From DASUAO01 sp035763745 (GTDB lineage: Bacteria; Actinomycetota; Acidimicrobiia; IMCC26256; PALSA-555): 64,000 nt of DNA. Both the position numbers and the translations under genes were made by a program. The notes under the pieces were generated by a model. It saw only the letters and a list, made by a program, of their open reading frames with translations, ran no database searches and had not been told where the DNA came from. Position 1 is the stretch's first letter. Each line of letters starts with the position of its first letter. The stretch is taken from the NCBI GenBank assembly GCA_035763745.1, contig DASUAO010000006.1, forward strand, positions 7,331-71,330. Reading direction: 5' to 3'. Below are positions 16,667 to 25,983 of this stretch, in pieces.

Positions 16667-17782
16667 TCAGGGGGCGCCGTCGAGGACACCCGTGAGCCCG
16701 TACTTCGGGAATTCGCCCAGGAACATGTACTCGTGCAGGCCGTAGCCGACGTCGCCGCTGCTCGTCTCGAAGCGGGAGGCCGCGTCGACGATCCCGTAGA
16801 AGCGGTCGGCGTCGCGCTCGGTGTCGAGCGCGACCCCTTGCACGACGACGTCCGGACCGTGGTACATCCCGTGCTTCCAGTCGGGTTCGGGTGAGTATCC
16901 GGTGGCGATGCCGACATGGGACTCGATGAGCGGCGTGACCTCGATCGTCAACGGGCCATCGGGGGCATGCGGGAACGACAGCGCGCTCCGGCGGAGCCGG
17001 CGCGTTCCCGGGATGAACTCGTGTTCGTGCTCGGGGCGACCGAGGTGCTCCACGGGGCGCGCCGGGTCGCACCAGATCCGCTTGGCCGTCTCGAGGTCGC
17101 GCGACCCGTCGGGCTTCTCGGAGCACATGTAGACGATCGAGTAGTCGTCGAACTGGATCGGGTCGTAGTTCCACATGCTCATGGCGAACGGGCCCTCTGC
17201 GAGGATCCCGGGCGGCTCGGGCTCGCCGACCGGTCGGACACCCCAGGAGCGGTCGCGGGTCCCCTTCCATTGCGGACCGTCGACGTCGATCCGGTCCCCG
17301 TCGACCAGGATGTGCCCGGCCCAGAACCCGGTCTGCGCGAAGCGCTGCGTGTCGAACGTGATGCGCTCCATCTGACGGATGTAGTGCCGCGGCTCGAGCA
17401 GCGGCGCGATCGAGCCGGTGAAGGTCAGGTCGAACGACACGTCGTGCTCGTTGGGCTCGAGGAGGAACCGAACCCGCTTCAGCCCCTCGATCACCTCGAG
17501 TGTGAACGGGCCGACGCGCGTGTCCATCCGGTCGTTGCCGAGCGGGCACGACGCCCGGACGACGCGGTGCTCCGTGCCCCGCCGCACCAGCACGAACGCG
17601 TCCTGGACGGAGAGGTTCGGGTACTGGCCGAAACCCGTGATCAGCATGACGTCGCCGGTCGAGTCGTGGAGCATGTTGTAGTAGCGGTCGTAGAAGTTGC
17701 GGTCACTCGTCGCGGGGTGTCGGAGCACCTCTGCGGTCTGGTGGAGCGGGTAGTCGTCGTACGGCGAGAGCGGCGAAGTCAT
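16667..17782 (-). CDS. Uncharacterised protein with lipocalin-like (CrtC/AttH-type) appearance
   Basis: 371 residues, no signal peptide or membrane segment. Repeated beta-rich blocks with conserved aromatic and charged residues (FYDRYYNMLHD, SFDLTFTGSI, GTRDRSWGVRP, MYMC-like YMCSEKPDGS) recall the two-lobed lipocalin fold of hydroxyneurosporene synthase/AttH proteins, but the match is from general appearance only. It lies alone, divergent from the antiporter by 70 bp and convergent with coxL. I do not assign a function. Confidence 0.6.
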   Translation of the reverse strand: MTSPLSPYDDYPLHQTAEVLRHPATSDRNFYDRYYNMLHDSTGDVMLITGFGQYPNLSVQDAFVLVRRGTEHRVVRASCPLGNDRMDTRVGPFTLEVIEGLKRVRFLLEPNEHDVSFDLTFTGSIAPLLEPRHYIRQMERITFDTQRFAQTGFWAGHILVDGDRIDVDGPQWKGTRDRSWGVRPVGEPEPPGILAEGPFAMSMWNYDPIQFDDYSIVYMCSEKPDGSRDLETAKRIWCDPARPVEHLGRPEHEHEFIPGTRRLRRSALSFPHAPDGPLTIEVTPLIESHVGIATGYSPEPDWKHGMYHGPDVVVQGVALDTERDADRFYGIVDAASRFETSSGDVGYGLHEYMFLGEFPKYGLTGVLDGAP

Positions 17783-17852
17783 CTGGTTCTCCGGGTTGGG
17801 TTTCGCTCCGGGAGTCTGGCAGAGGTAGCGAGCCGATAGCGTCTCGCACTTC

Positions 17853-19649
17853 ATGGTCCATGATCCGGTGCTGCAGCTCGGTGTGATCGTGGCCGCGGGG
17901 ATCGCGGCGCAGTGGCTCGCGTGGAGGATCCGCCTCCCCGCCATCGTCTTGCTGCTCGTCGCGGGGTTCGTCGTGGGACCCCTCGGGGATGTCGTGGCGC
18001 CCGACGCGCTGCTCGGGCCGAGCCTCCCCGCCGTCGTGTCGCTGGGGGTCGGGCTCGTCTTGTTCGAAGGGAGCCTCGGACTCGACCTCCGTCAGCTCCA
18101 GGCGGCGCGGCGCGTCATCCTCCTCCTCGTGACCGTCGGGGTGCTGGTCACCTGGGCGGCGGCGACCGGCGCCGCGTCGGTCGTGCTCGACCTCCGCCCC
18201 GGGCTCGCGCTCTTGGTCGGCGCGATCGTGGTCGTGACCGGACCCACGGTCATCGGGCCCCTGCTCGCGCACATCCGGCCGACGGGGGCGGTGGGCCCGG
18301 TCCTGCGGGGCGAGGGGATCCTCGGCGACGCGATCGGCGCGACGCTCGCCGTCTTGGTGTTCGAGGCGGTGCTGGCCCAGGAGAGTCCGGGCGCCGCGAC
18401 CGGCACGGTGGCGCGCGGGGTGCTCGTGACCGTCGGGGCGGGTACTGCGCTCGGGCTGCTCGCGGCCGGCCTGCTCGTCGTCCTGCTGCGCCAGTTCCTG
18501 GTCCCGGACTTCCTCCAGAGTGCGGTCACGATCGCGGTCGTCCTGGGCGCGTTCACGATCGCCAACGAGATCCAGGAGGAGGCCGGGCTCCTCACCGTCA
18601 CGGTCACGGGGATCGCACTCGCCACCCAGCGTTGGGTGTCGGTCCGGCACATCGTGGAGTTCAGCGAGTCGGTCGGGATCCTCGTGGTCTCCGGCCTCTT
18701 CATCGTGCTGTCGGCGCGTCTCGACAGCTCCGACCTGGAGGGGATCGGGGTGCGCGCGCTGCTGTTCCTCGTCGTCCTCGTGATCGCGATCCGCCCGCTC
18801 GCGGTCGGGCTCGCGTCCCTCGGGTCGAAGCTGGGCAGACGCGAGCGGCTCTTCGTGGCGACCGTGGCGCCGCGCGGGATCGTCGCAGCCGCCACCGCTT
18901 CGATCTTCGGCCTGCGGCTCGCCGAGGCCGGCGACACCGAGGCCCAACGCGTCACGTCGGTGATCTTCGTGGTGGTCGTCGGGACCATCCTCGTCTACGG
19001 CTTCGGCGCCCCATGGGTCGCGCGACGGCTCGGCCTCGCCGAACGGTCGCCGCAAGGTGTGCTCATCGTGGGCGCGCACCCCTGGGCCCGCAAGGTCGCG
19101 CGGACGCTCGCCGACGCCGGCTTCCGGGTCGTCCTCGCCGACACCCAGTGGTCCCAGGTCACGGCCGCGCGCCTCGACGGCTTCACCACGTTCTACGGGA
19201 GCGTGCTCTCGGCGCGCGTGTTCGAAGAGCTGGACCTGGCAGGCATCGGGCGGCTGCTGGCCCTCACCGCGAACGACGAGCTGAACGCGCTCGCAGCCCA
19301 GCGGTTCGCGCCGCTCTTCGGCTCCGAGCACGTCTACCAGCTGCCCCCGTCACGGGCGACGCCCGGACGCGACGACCTCCCTGCCCATCTCCGCGGTCGG
19401 TTCCTCTTCGCACCCGACGCGACCTACGAGACGCTGTCAGGTCGCTTCTCGGCCGGCACGACGGTGAAGTCGACCAACATCACCGACCAGTTCGAGATGA
19501 CCAGCTTCCGCGCGCGCTACGGCGAGGAAGCGCTGCCGCTCTTCCTCGTCAACGACGACCGGTTGAGCGTCGTCGCGGCCGACCGGACCCCGGAGGTCCG
19601 GGCCGGCCAGCGGCTCGTCGCGCTCGTCGACGAACCGCCCGAGGTCTGA
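17853..19649 (+). CDS. Cation:proton antiporter with C-terminal TrkA-N domain
   Basis: 598 residues. About 12 hydrophobic segments over residues 5-385 form a CPA1-type Na+(K+)/H+ exchanger, including VLFEGSLGLDL and VVTGPTVIGPLL. Residues about 400-510 form a cytoplasmic Rossmann RCK domain (GVLIVGAHPWARKVARTL...ADTQWSQ), and the remainder resembles a ligand-binding C-terminal domain. Exports cations or K+ in exchange for protons, probably gated by nucleotide. Its TGA is directly followed, with no gap, by the stop of the convergent aminotransferase. Confidence 0.9.
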   Translation: MVHDPVLQLGVIVAAGIAAQWLAWRIRLPAIVLLLVAGFVVGPLGDVVAPDALLGPSLPAVVSLGVGLVLFEGSLGLDLRQLQAARRVILLLVTVGVLVTWAAATGAASVVLDLRPGLALLVGAIVVVTGPTVIGPLLAHIRPTGAVGPVLRGEGILGDAIGATLAVLVFEAVLAQESPGAATGTVARGVLVTVGAGTALGLLAAGLLVVLLRQFLVPDFLQSAVTIAVVLGAFTIANEIQEEAGLLTVTVTGIALATQRWVSVRHIVEFSESVGILVVSGLFIVLSARLDSSDLEGIGVRALLFLVVLVIAIRPLAVGLASLGSKLGRRERLFVATVAPRGIVAAATASIFGLRLAEAGDTEAQRVTSVIFVVVVGTILVYGFGAPWVARRLGLAERSPQGVLIVGAHPWARKVARTLADAGFRVVLADTQWSQVTAARLDGFTTFYGSVLSARVFEELDLAGIGRLLALTANDELNALAAQRFAPLFGSEHVYQLPPSRATPGRDDLPAHLRGRFLFAPDATYETLSGRFSAGTTVKSTNITDQFEMTSFRARYGEEALPLFLVNDDRLSVVAADRTPEVRAGQRLVALVDEPPEV

Positions 19650-21005
19650 TCAGGCAGCCACCGCGGCGCAGAATCCCGCGAAGGCCTCGATGTAGGCGTC
19701 GATGTCGTCGTCGGTGTGCATGACCGAGAGCGTCCACTGCTCCTCGTCGCCTGGGGTCATGAAGACCCCGCGGTTGAGCACCCACGGGAACGACGCCTCG
19801 TAGAGCTCGGTGCGGGTCTCGAGGAAGTCCCGGTAGCTCTGGAGGGGCTCGGCGCGGTACGAGACGCAGCCCTTCGCACCGAGGTCGACGACGTGCGCCG
19901 GGAGCCCGTACTCGGCGATCGCCTTGCCGAGGCCGTCGGCCAGCCGGGCGCCGAGCTCCTCGAGCCGGACGTACGCGTCGGGGGTCAGGACCTCGGTGAG
20001 CGCGGCGAGCCCCGCGGCTGCGACGAGCGGGTTGCCGTTGAAGGTCCCCTGTTGTGCCGCGCCGTGCTCGATGACCTCCATGACGGACGCCTTGCCGCCG
20101 AACGCGGCGGTGGGCGTCCCGCCACCGATGGCCTTCGCGAAGCATGCGAGGTCGGGTTGGACGCCGTAGCGCTCGATCGCGCCGCCCTCGGCGATCGTGG
20201 CGCCCGACTTCACCTCGTCGAAGACGAGAACGACGTCGTGCTTGGTGCAGAGGTCGCGGACCGCCTCGAGGTAGCCCGGCTGGGGCACGACGACCCCGAT
20301 GTTCATCATCACCGGCTCCATGATCAGGCATGCGAGCTCGCTGCCGCGCTCCTCGAACAGGCGCTTCGTGGCCTCGACGTCGTTGAACGGGACGGCCACG
20401 GTGAGGCGCGCCATCTCGGACGGGATGCCCTTCGACATCGGCGCGGACGCCGGTGCGTCGCGTCCGCCCATCGCGTCGGCGTTGGGGACGACCGAGAACA
20501 TCACGGTGTCGTGGTGGCCGTGGTACGAACCCTCGACCTTGGCAACGAGGTCGCGGCCGGTCGCGGCGCGTGCCACCCGGATCGCGTCCATCGTCGCCTC
20601 GGTGCCGGAGTTGGCGAAGCGGATCTTCTCGAGCCTGAAGCGTCGGCAGAGCTCCTCGGCGAAGGCGACGGTGATCTCGGTGGTGGCCGCGAAGTGCGTT
20701 CCCGTGCGGGCTGCCCGGTCGATGGCCTCGACGATCTTGGGATTGGCGTGGCCGACCACGTTGCAGCCGAACCCGCCGTGGAAGTCGACGCGCTCGGTGT
20801 CGTCGACGTCCCAGACGTGGGAGCCCTCCCCCCGGGCGATGTAGATCGGGTACGGGTCGCCCGCCTGGAACGACGAGGCGACCCCGTACGGCAGGTGCCG
20901 AACTGCCCGCTCGTAGAGCGCCTTCGACCCCTGCGTCGCCTCGAGCAACCGCGGCATCTCCGCCGCCTCGATCGCCTTCGCGTTCTTGGTGAACTTGTCC
21001 GCCAT
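19650..21005 (-). CDS. Class III aminotransferase (HemL-like paralogue)
   Basis: 451 residues. GSA-aminomutase-type class III PLP enzyme: FANSGTEATMDAIRVARAATGR, GSYHGHHDTVM, VFDEVKSGATIAEGG with the cofactor Asp, and the PLP-Lys in LACFAKAIGGGTPTAA. The true hemL is elsewhere (54792-56066), so this is a paralogue. Lying beside a gamma-aminobutyraldehyde-type dehydrogenase and the pot transporter, a role in polyamine or omega-amino acid transamination is likely (inference). ATG 21005 has a strong purine-rich Shine-Dalgarno (GGAAGAG). Confidence 0.88.
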   Translation of the reverse strand: MADKFTKNAKAIEAAEMPRLLEATQGSKALYERAVRHLPYGVASSFQAGDPYPIYIARGEGSHVWDVDDTERVDFHGGFGCNVVGHANPKIVEAIDRAARTGTHFAATTEITVAFAEELCRRFRLEKIRFANSGTEATMDAIRVARAATGRDLVAKVEGSYHGHHDTVMFSVVPNADAMGGRDAPASAPMSKGIPSEMARLTVAVPFNDVEATKRLFEERGSELACLIMEPVMMNIGVVVPQPGYLEAVRDLCTKHDVVLVFDEVKSGATIAEGGAIERYGVQPDLACFAKAIGGGTPTAAFGGKASVMEVIEHGAAQQGTFNGNPLVAAAGLAALTEVLTPDAYVRLEELGARLADGLGKAIAEYGLPAHVVDLGAKGCVSYRAEPLQSYRDFLETRTELYEASFPWVLNRGVFMTPGDEEQWTLSVMHTDDDIDAYIEAFAGFCAAVAA

Positions 21006-21125
21006 CAGCTTCTCTTCCTTGTCATCTGCGATCGAGGATTCAGTGTCGAGGCAGGGGCCGGACGGCCGCCGCCGACGCACTGGGCTTCGGAGGAGGCGGG
21101 GGTTGGCCGGCCTCTGCCGTCCCCA

Positions 21126-22547
21126 CTACCACTTGACCATCACGTGCTTCAGCTCGGTGTACGCCTCGATCGCATAGATCGACATGTCCTTGCCGTACCC
21201 GGACTGCTTGAACCCCCCGTGCGGGAGCTCGGAGACGATCGGGATGTGGTCGTTCACCCAGACCGTGCCGAAGTGCAGCAGCGCTGACATCTTCATGGCG
21301 CGTCCGACGTCGCGAGTCCACACGCTCGCCGCGAGGCCGTAGTCGACGTCGTTGGCCCAGGCGAGCGCCTCGTCCTCGTCGGAGAAGCGCTGCACGGTGA
21401 CGACCGGTCCGAAGACCTCCCGCTGGACGATCTCGGAGTCCTGAGCCGCGCCGACGACGACCGACGGCTCGTAGAAGAAGCCGGCCCCGTCGATCGCCTT
21501 GCCGCCGGCCGCGACGTCGGCTCCGGCCTCACGGGCCCGGTCGACGAAGCCGACGACGCGCTCGAGCTGCGAGGCGGAGACCACCGGACCCATCGCGACG
21601 TCGGGGTCGTGCGGGTTCCCGGTCTTGATCCCACCCACGGCATCGGTGAGCCCGGCGACGAAACGGTCGTGGACCTTGGGGCCGGCGAGCACCCGGCACG
21701 GCGCGGTGCAGTCCTGGCCCGAGTTGTAGTAGCTGGCCTCGGCGAGCGTGGCGACGACGGCGTCGACGTCGGCGTCGTCGAAGACGATCACCGGGGCCTT
21801 CCCCCCGAGCTCGAGGTGGACCCGCTTGAGCGAGTCGGCCGCAGCGCGTGCGATCACCTTGCCGGTGCCGACGTCGCCCGTGAGCGAGACCATCGCGACG
21901 TCGGGGTGGGCGACGAGTGCAGCGCCCGCGGACTCACCCTGGCCCGTCACGACGTTCAGCACGCCCGGCGGCAGGATGTCGGCGGTGATCTCGGCGAGGC
22001 GGAGCGCGCTCAGCGGGGTCATCTCGGAAGGCTTCAGCACGACGGTGTTGCCGGCGGCGAGCGCCGGGCCGACCTTCCACGTGGCCATGTTGAGCGGGTA
22101 GTTCCACGGGGCGATCGACGCGATGACCCCGAGCGGGTCGCGGCGCAGGAACGAGGTGTGCTCCTCCATGTACTCGCCCGCGGCCCGACCCTCGAGGAAC
22201 CGGGCACCGGCGGCGAAGAACCGCCAGTTGTCGACGGTGAGGTCCATCTCGAACTCGATGATCGACTCGGGCTTGCCGACGTTGTCGATCTCGAGGTTCT
22301 GGATGGTGTCGAGGTCGGCCTCGATCGCGTCGGCGACCTTGGCGAGCGCCTCGGACCTCGCTCGAGGGGTCTGCTGGGACCATTCGGCGAACGCAGCCTT
22401 GGCGGCCTCGACCGCGGTGTCCACGTCGGCGGCGTCGCTCGAGGGGACCTCGGCGAGGGTGTCACCGGTCGCGGGGTTGAGGACCGAGTCGGTGGCGCCG
22501 CTGGCGGCATCCTTCCACGCACCGCCGATGTAGTTCTGGTGTGGCAT
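21126..22547 (-). CDS. Gamma-aminobutyraldehyde dehydrogenase-like ALDH
   Basis: 473 residues. ALDH with VIASIAPWNYPLNMATWK, LELGGKAPVIVFDDADVD carrying the base Glu, and the nucleophile in NSGQDCTAPCRV, a signature seen in aminobutyraldehyde dehydrogenases (PatD/YdcW type). It would convert 4-aminobutanal, the product of putrescine transamination or oxidation, to GABA. ATG 22547 is preceded by GGAGGG. Divergent from potA; a -10-like TATCGT (22575-22580, minus strand) and a shared box near its -35 lie in the intergenic region. Confidence 0.88.
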   Translation of the reverse strand: MPHQNYIGGAWKDAASGATDSVLNPATGDTLAEVPSSDAADVDTAVEAAKAAFAEWSQQTPRARSEALAKVADAIEADLDTIQNLEIDNVGKPESIIEFEMDLTVDNWRFFAAGARFLEGRAAGEYMEEHTSFLRRDPLGVIASIAPWNYPLNMATWKVGPALAAGNTVVLKPSEMTPLSALRLAEITADILPPGVLNVVTGQGESAGAALVAHPDVAMVSLTGDVGTGKVIARAAADSLKRVHLELGGKAPVIVFDDADVDAVVATLAEASYYNSGQDCTAPCRVLAGPKVHDRFVAGLTDAVGGIKTGNPHDPDVAMGPVVSASQLERVVGFVDRAREAGADVAAGGKAIDGAGFFYEPSVVVGAAQDSEIVQREVFGPVVTVQRFSDEDEALAWANDVDYGLAASVWTRDVGRAMKMSALLHFGTVWVNDHIPIVSELPHGGFKQSGYGKDMSIYAIEAYTELKHVMVKW

Positions 22548-22574
22548 GGCTATGACCCTCCGTCGTGTGGGACC

Positions 22575-22580
22575 ACGATA
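22575..22580 (-). promoter_or_regulatory. Putative -10 element of the aldehyde dehydrogenase
   Basis: TATCGT on the minus strand. The shared box (22602-22615) ends 21 bp upstream of it, close to where the -35 element would lie. Confidence 0.5.
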
Positions 22581-22601
22581 TTGGAGGCTGGATCCCCGTC
22601 G

Positions 22602-22651
22602 CGCAAGGGAATCCGTCGTGAGAGATGAGTCCGGGAGCGGAATCCCTTGCG
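22602..22651. promoter_or_regulatory. Shared regulatory box, copies B and C in inverted orientation
   Basis: Copy B, CGCAAGGGAATCCGTCGT (22602-22619), is identical to the sequence at 4914-4931. Copy C, CGGAATCCCTTGCG (22638-22651), is its inverted partner with 13 of 14 bases matching. B lies 21 bp upstream of the aldehyde dehydrogenase -10 and C lies 20 bp upstream of the potA -10, so the architecture is symmetrical around the divergent promoters. Confidence 0.6.
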
Positions 22652-22671
22652 GAGCGAGCCCGATTCGTGGG

Positions 22672-22677
22672 TACAGT
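22672..22677 (+). promoter_or_regulatory. Putative -10 element of the pot operon
   Basis: TACAGT, 50 bp upstream of the potA GTG, with box copy C placed where the -35 region would be. Confidence 0.5.
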
Positions 22678-22726
22678 TCTTCCACACCGAGCGCGGCACT
22701 GCCGAAGAGGGGGGACACGCTTCATC

Positions 22727-23920
22727 GTGGGCGACGACACGTCGAGCGCGGCACCGAGCGCACTGGCGGAGGCGGGCGATGCCGTCATCGGCATCGAACG
22801 GGTCACGAAGCGGTTCGGCGACTTCGTCGCCGTGGCCGACGCCGACTTCCAGATCGCCCGGGGCGAGTTCTTCTCGATGCTCGGTCCGTCCGGATGCGGC
22901 AAGACCACGACGCTGCGCATGATCGCCGGGTTCGAGCAGCCCACGTCCGGACGGGTGACGCTGGAGGGCCGGGACGTGTCGCGTGTCCCGCCCTACAAGC
23001 GGAACGTGAACACCGTCTTCCAGCACTACGCCCTGTTCCCGCACATGTCGGTGTTCGACAACGTCGCGTTCGGGCCCCGGGGCAAGCGGGTCGCCAAGGA
23101 CGAGATCGAGCGGCGATGCAGAGAGCTGCTCGAGGTCGTTCGTCTCGCCGACTACGCCGATCGCAAGCCGGGCCAGCTGTCGGGCGGGCAGCAACAGCGC
23201 GTCGCCCTGGCACGCGCGCTCGTGAACTTCCCGAGCGCGCTGCTCCTCGACGAGCCCCTCGGCGCCCTCGACCTCAAGCTGCGCCAGGCGATGCAGCTCG
23301 AGCTCAAGCGGATCCAGCGGGAGGTCGGGATCACCTTCGTCTACGTGACCCACGACCAGGAAGAGGCCCTGACGATGTCGGACCGCATCGCGGTCATGAA
23401 CGAGGGCAACGTCGAGCAGATCGGCACCCCCGAGGACATCTACCACTCGCCGTCGTCGGTGTTCGTCGCCGGATTCATCGGCGTCGCCAACCTGATCCCC
23501 GCGACCGTCGAGTCGGTGAGGGCCGATCAGGCCGAGGTGACGCTCCCGGGCGGCACGCGCACGGCGGTCCCGGTGACCCACGTCGAGACGACGGCCGGTC
23601 GCGCGGGGACCGTGATGGTGCGCCCGGAACGCATGCAGGTCCTGATGGACGAACCGGCCGGCGACGCACCGCGGCTTCGCCTGACGGTCGCGAACCTGGT
23701 GTTCCAGGGCCCCGTCGTGCGGGCCGCGTTGCGGACCACCGACGGAACGGAGATCATCGGGCAGATCGGCCCCGAGGACGATCTGCCGATGCTGCGTCCC
23801 GGCACCGAGGTCTGGGCGACGTGGGACGCCGAAGCGGCTCGGCTCCTGCCTGCGCACGACACGAAGTTCACCGAACTGACCGAGATCGACGAGCTAGCAA
23901 CGTTGGGAGCAATGACATGA
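22727..23920 (+). CDS. potA: Spermidine/putrescine ABC transporter ATPase
   Basis: 397 residues. Walker A GPSGCGKTTTLRM, signature LSGGQQQRVALARAL, Walker B ALLLDEPLGALD, and a C-terminal TOBE domain (about residues 285-390) as in PotA. Energises uptake by the PotB/PotC permeases. I prefer GTG 22727 over ATG 22625 because an AGGGGGGA-type Shine-Dalgarno precedes it and the upstream extension overlaps the candidate operator. Ends in an ATGA overlap with the binding-protein gene. Confidence 0.92.
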   Translation: MGDDTSSAAPSALAEAGDAVIGIERVTKRFGDFVAVADADFQIARGEFFSMLGPSGCGKTTTLRMIAGFEQPTSGRVTLEGRDVSRVPPYKRNVNTVFQHYALFPHMSVFDNVAFGPRGKRVAKDEIERRCRELLEVVRLADYADRKPGQLSGGQQQRVALARALVNFPSALLLDEPLGALDLKLRQAMQLELKRIQREVGITFVYVTHDQEEALTMSDRIAVMNEGNVEQIGTPEDIYHSPSSVFVAGFIGVANLIPATVESVRADQAEVTLPGGTRTAVPVTHVETTAGRAGTVMVRPERMQVLMDEPAGDAPRLRLTVANLVFQGPVVRAALRTTDGTEIIGQIGPEDDLPMLRPGTEVWATWDAEAARLLPAHDTKFTELTEIDELATLGAMT

Positions 23921-25077
23921 GTGCACGGAGACGGAACCGGGCGACGGGGGCCACCCCATCCGGGGTGACGCGGCGCGAGTTCATCACGCGGGGCGGGGCG
24001 ACGCTGGGCGGGCTCGCGCTCGCGCCGGCGCTGCTGTCGTCTGGGAGCGCGTTCGCCGCGGCGCAGACCGACGGTCCCGGAGGGAAGGTCAACGTCCTCA
24101 ACTGGCCGCTGTACATCGACAAGAAGTCCAAGAAGGACTTCACGAAGACGACCGGTGTCGCGCTGAAGTACAACGAGGGCATCAACGACAACAACGAGTT
24201 CTTCGCGAAGTACCAGGAGGAGCTCTCCCAGAACAAGAGCATCGGGTTCGACATCGTGATCCCGACGAGCTGGATGGCCCAGCGTCTGATCGAACTCGGC
24301 TACGTCCAGAAGCTCCCGCTGGGGGACATCCCCAACGCAGCGAACCTGTCGCCGGGCTTCCAGAACCCCTTGTGGGACCCCACGGGTGAGTACTCCCTCC
24401 CGTGGCAGACCGGCATCACCGGGATCGCCTACAACCTCGAGGTGACCAAGCGCGAGCTCACGAGCATCGACGACCTCTTCGACAAGAAGTTCAAGGGCAA
24501 GATCGGCGTCCTGTCGGAGATGCGCGACACGATGGGCCTGATGGCGCTCTCCGAGGGCGTCGACCCGGCGACGATCACCTTCGCCCAGGCCAAGGGCGCG
24601 TTCAAGAAGCTGGAGAAGGCATCGGACAGCGGTCAGATCCGCCGGTTCACCGGCAACGACTACCAGGACGATCTCGTCGCGGGGAACTTCGCGGCCTGCA
24701 TCGGCTGGTCGGGCGATGTCGCGCAGCTGCTCATCGAGAACGAGAACCTTCGTTTCGTCGTCCCCGACGAGGGCGGTATGCGCTGGGCCGACACGATGCT
24801 TTGGGTGACTCCGTCGGACCAGAGCGCGCAGGTCGCCGCGTGGATGAACTACTTCTACGACCCCGTCATCGCAGCACGCGTCGCGAACTACGTGCAGTAC
24901 ATCTCTCCGGTCGACGGCATCAAGGAAGAGCTCGCGAAGCTCGACCCCGCGGCCGCCGAGAGCGAGCTGATCTTCCCGACCGAGGAGACCCAGTCCCGGC
25001 TGAAGACGTTCGGCGCGCTCGACTCGAAGGAAGAGGAGAAGTTCGACAACCGCTTCGCCGAGATCGCGGGCGCCTAA
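23917..25077 (+). CDS. potD: Polyamine-binding periplasmic protein, Tat-exported (PotD-like)
   Basis: 386 residues. The N-terminus carries a twin-arginine signal (TRREFITRGGATLGG, hydrophobic core, then SAFAAAQ cleavage region) and no lipobox Cys. The mature part begins with VNVLNWPLYID, like PotD/PotF proteins, and has NNEFFAKYQ, TGITGIAYN and conserved acidic and aromatic ligand residues. Delivers putrescine, spermidine or a related amine to the permease. Located between potA and potB. Confidence 0.92.
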   Translation: MSARRRNRATGATPSGVTRREFITRGGATLGGLALAPALLSSGSAFAAAQTDGPGGKVNVLNWPLYIDKKSKKDFTKTTGVALKYNEGINDNNEFFAKYQEELSQNKSIGFDIVIPTSWMAQRLIELGYVQKLPLGDIPNAANLSPGFQNPLWDPTGEYSLPWQTGITGIAYNLEVTKRELTSIDDLFDKKFKGKIGVLSEMRDTMGLMALSEGVDPATITFAQAKGAFKKLEKASDSGQIRRFTGNDYQDDLVAGNFAACIGWSGDVAQLLIENENLRFVVPDEGGMRWADTMLWVTPSDQSAQVAAWMNYFYDPVIAARVANYVQYISPVDGIKEELAKLDPAAAESELIFPTEETQSRLKTFGALDSKEEEKFDNRFAEIAGA

Positions 25078-25104
25078 GCACAGGGGGCGGCTGGGGGGCG
25101 CCGG

Positions 25105-25983
25105 GTGGCGGGGACCGCCCAGCAGGCCGAGCGACGACGTCGCTTCGCGCCCTATGGGCTCCTCAGCCCCGGTGTCATCTGGCTCGCCCTGTTCTTCCTC
25201 GTCCCGCTCGCGTACCTGCTGCGGGCGTCGTTGTCGACGCGTCCGAACCGGTTCGTCCCCAACGACCTCGACTTCGCCTGGCACTGGAGCAACTACTCGG
25301 AGGCGTTCGACCAGTTCGGCGAGCAGATCCAGCGATCGTTCGTCTACGCGGGGCTCACGACGATCTTGTGCATCGCGATCGGGTTCCCACTCGCATACGT
25401 GATCGCGTTCCGCGGCGGCAAGTACAAGCACCTGCTCCTCGGCCTGGTGGTGGTGCCGTTCTTCACCACGTACCTGATCCGCACGATCGCGTGGAAGACG
25501 ATCCTCGCCGACACCGGGATCGTCGTCGACACGCTGCGGACCATCGGCGTCCTCGGTGCCGACGGCCGGTTGCTGGCGACGCCCGCCGGGGTGATCGGGG
25601 GCCTCACGTACAACTTCCTGCCGTTCATGATCCTCCCGATCTACGTGAGCCTGGAGAAGATCGACCCCGATCTGGTCGCCGCGGCGAAGGACCTCTACTC
25701 GACCCCGGGACGCGCGTTCCGCAAGGTGGTGTTCCCGCTCGCGATCCCGGGGGTGATCGCGGGGAGCCTGCTCACCTTCATCCCGGCGTGCGGCGACTTC
25801 GTGAATTCGGTGTTCCTCGGGAGCCCGCGGACGACGATGATCGGGAACGTCGTGCAGAACCAGTTCCTGGTCCAGCTCGACTACCCGACGGCGGCCGCGC
25901 TCGGGTTCATCCTCATGGTGATCATCACGATCGCAGTGCTGATCTATGCCCGCGTGCTCGGCACCGAGGACCTGACCGGATGA
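25105..25983 (+). CDS. potB: Spermidine/putrescine ABC transporter permease
   Basis: 292 residues, six predicted membrane segments. The EAA loop that contacts the ATPase reads AAKDLYSTPGRAFRKVVFPL. GTG start, 27 bp after potD. Starts GLLSPGVIWLALFFLVPLAYL like PotB proteins. Pairs with PotC, which overlaps its stop. Confidence 0.92.
   Translation: MAGTAQQAERRRRFAPYGLLSPGVIWLALFFLVPLAYLLRASLSTRPNRFVPNDLDFAWHWSNYSEAFDQFGEQIQRSFVYAGLTTILCIAIGFPLAYVIAFRGGKYKHLLLGLVVVPFFTTYLIRTIAWKTILADTGIVVDTLRTIGVLGADGRLLATPAGVIGGLTYNFLPFMILPIYVSLEKIDPDLVAAAKDLYSTPGRAFRKVVFPLAIPGVIAGSLLTFIPACGDFVNSVFLGSPRTTMIGNVVQNQFLVQLDYPTAAALGFILMVIITIAVLIYARVLGTEDLTG

Noticed and set aside
17703..19331. A 542-codon minus-strand frame opposite the antiporter
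   Set aside because: Highly charged Asp/Arg/Glu-rich shadow translation of a membrane protein gene; no start signal or domain.
19650..21005. Calling this gene a second hemL
   Set aside because: It is HemL-like in fold, but the true hemL is in the heme operon and the neighbours here are polyamine genes; the specific motifs also differ (DEVKSG versus DEVITG).
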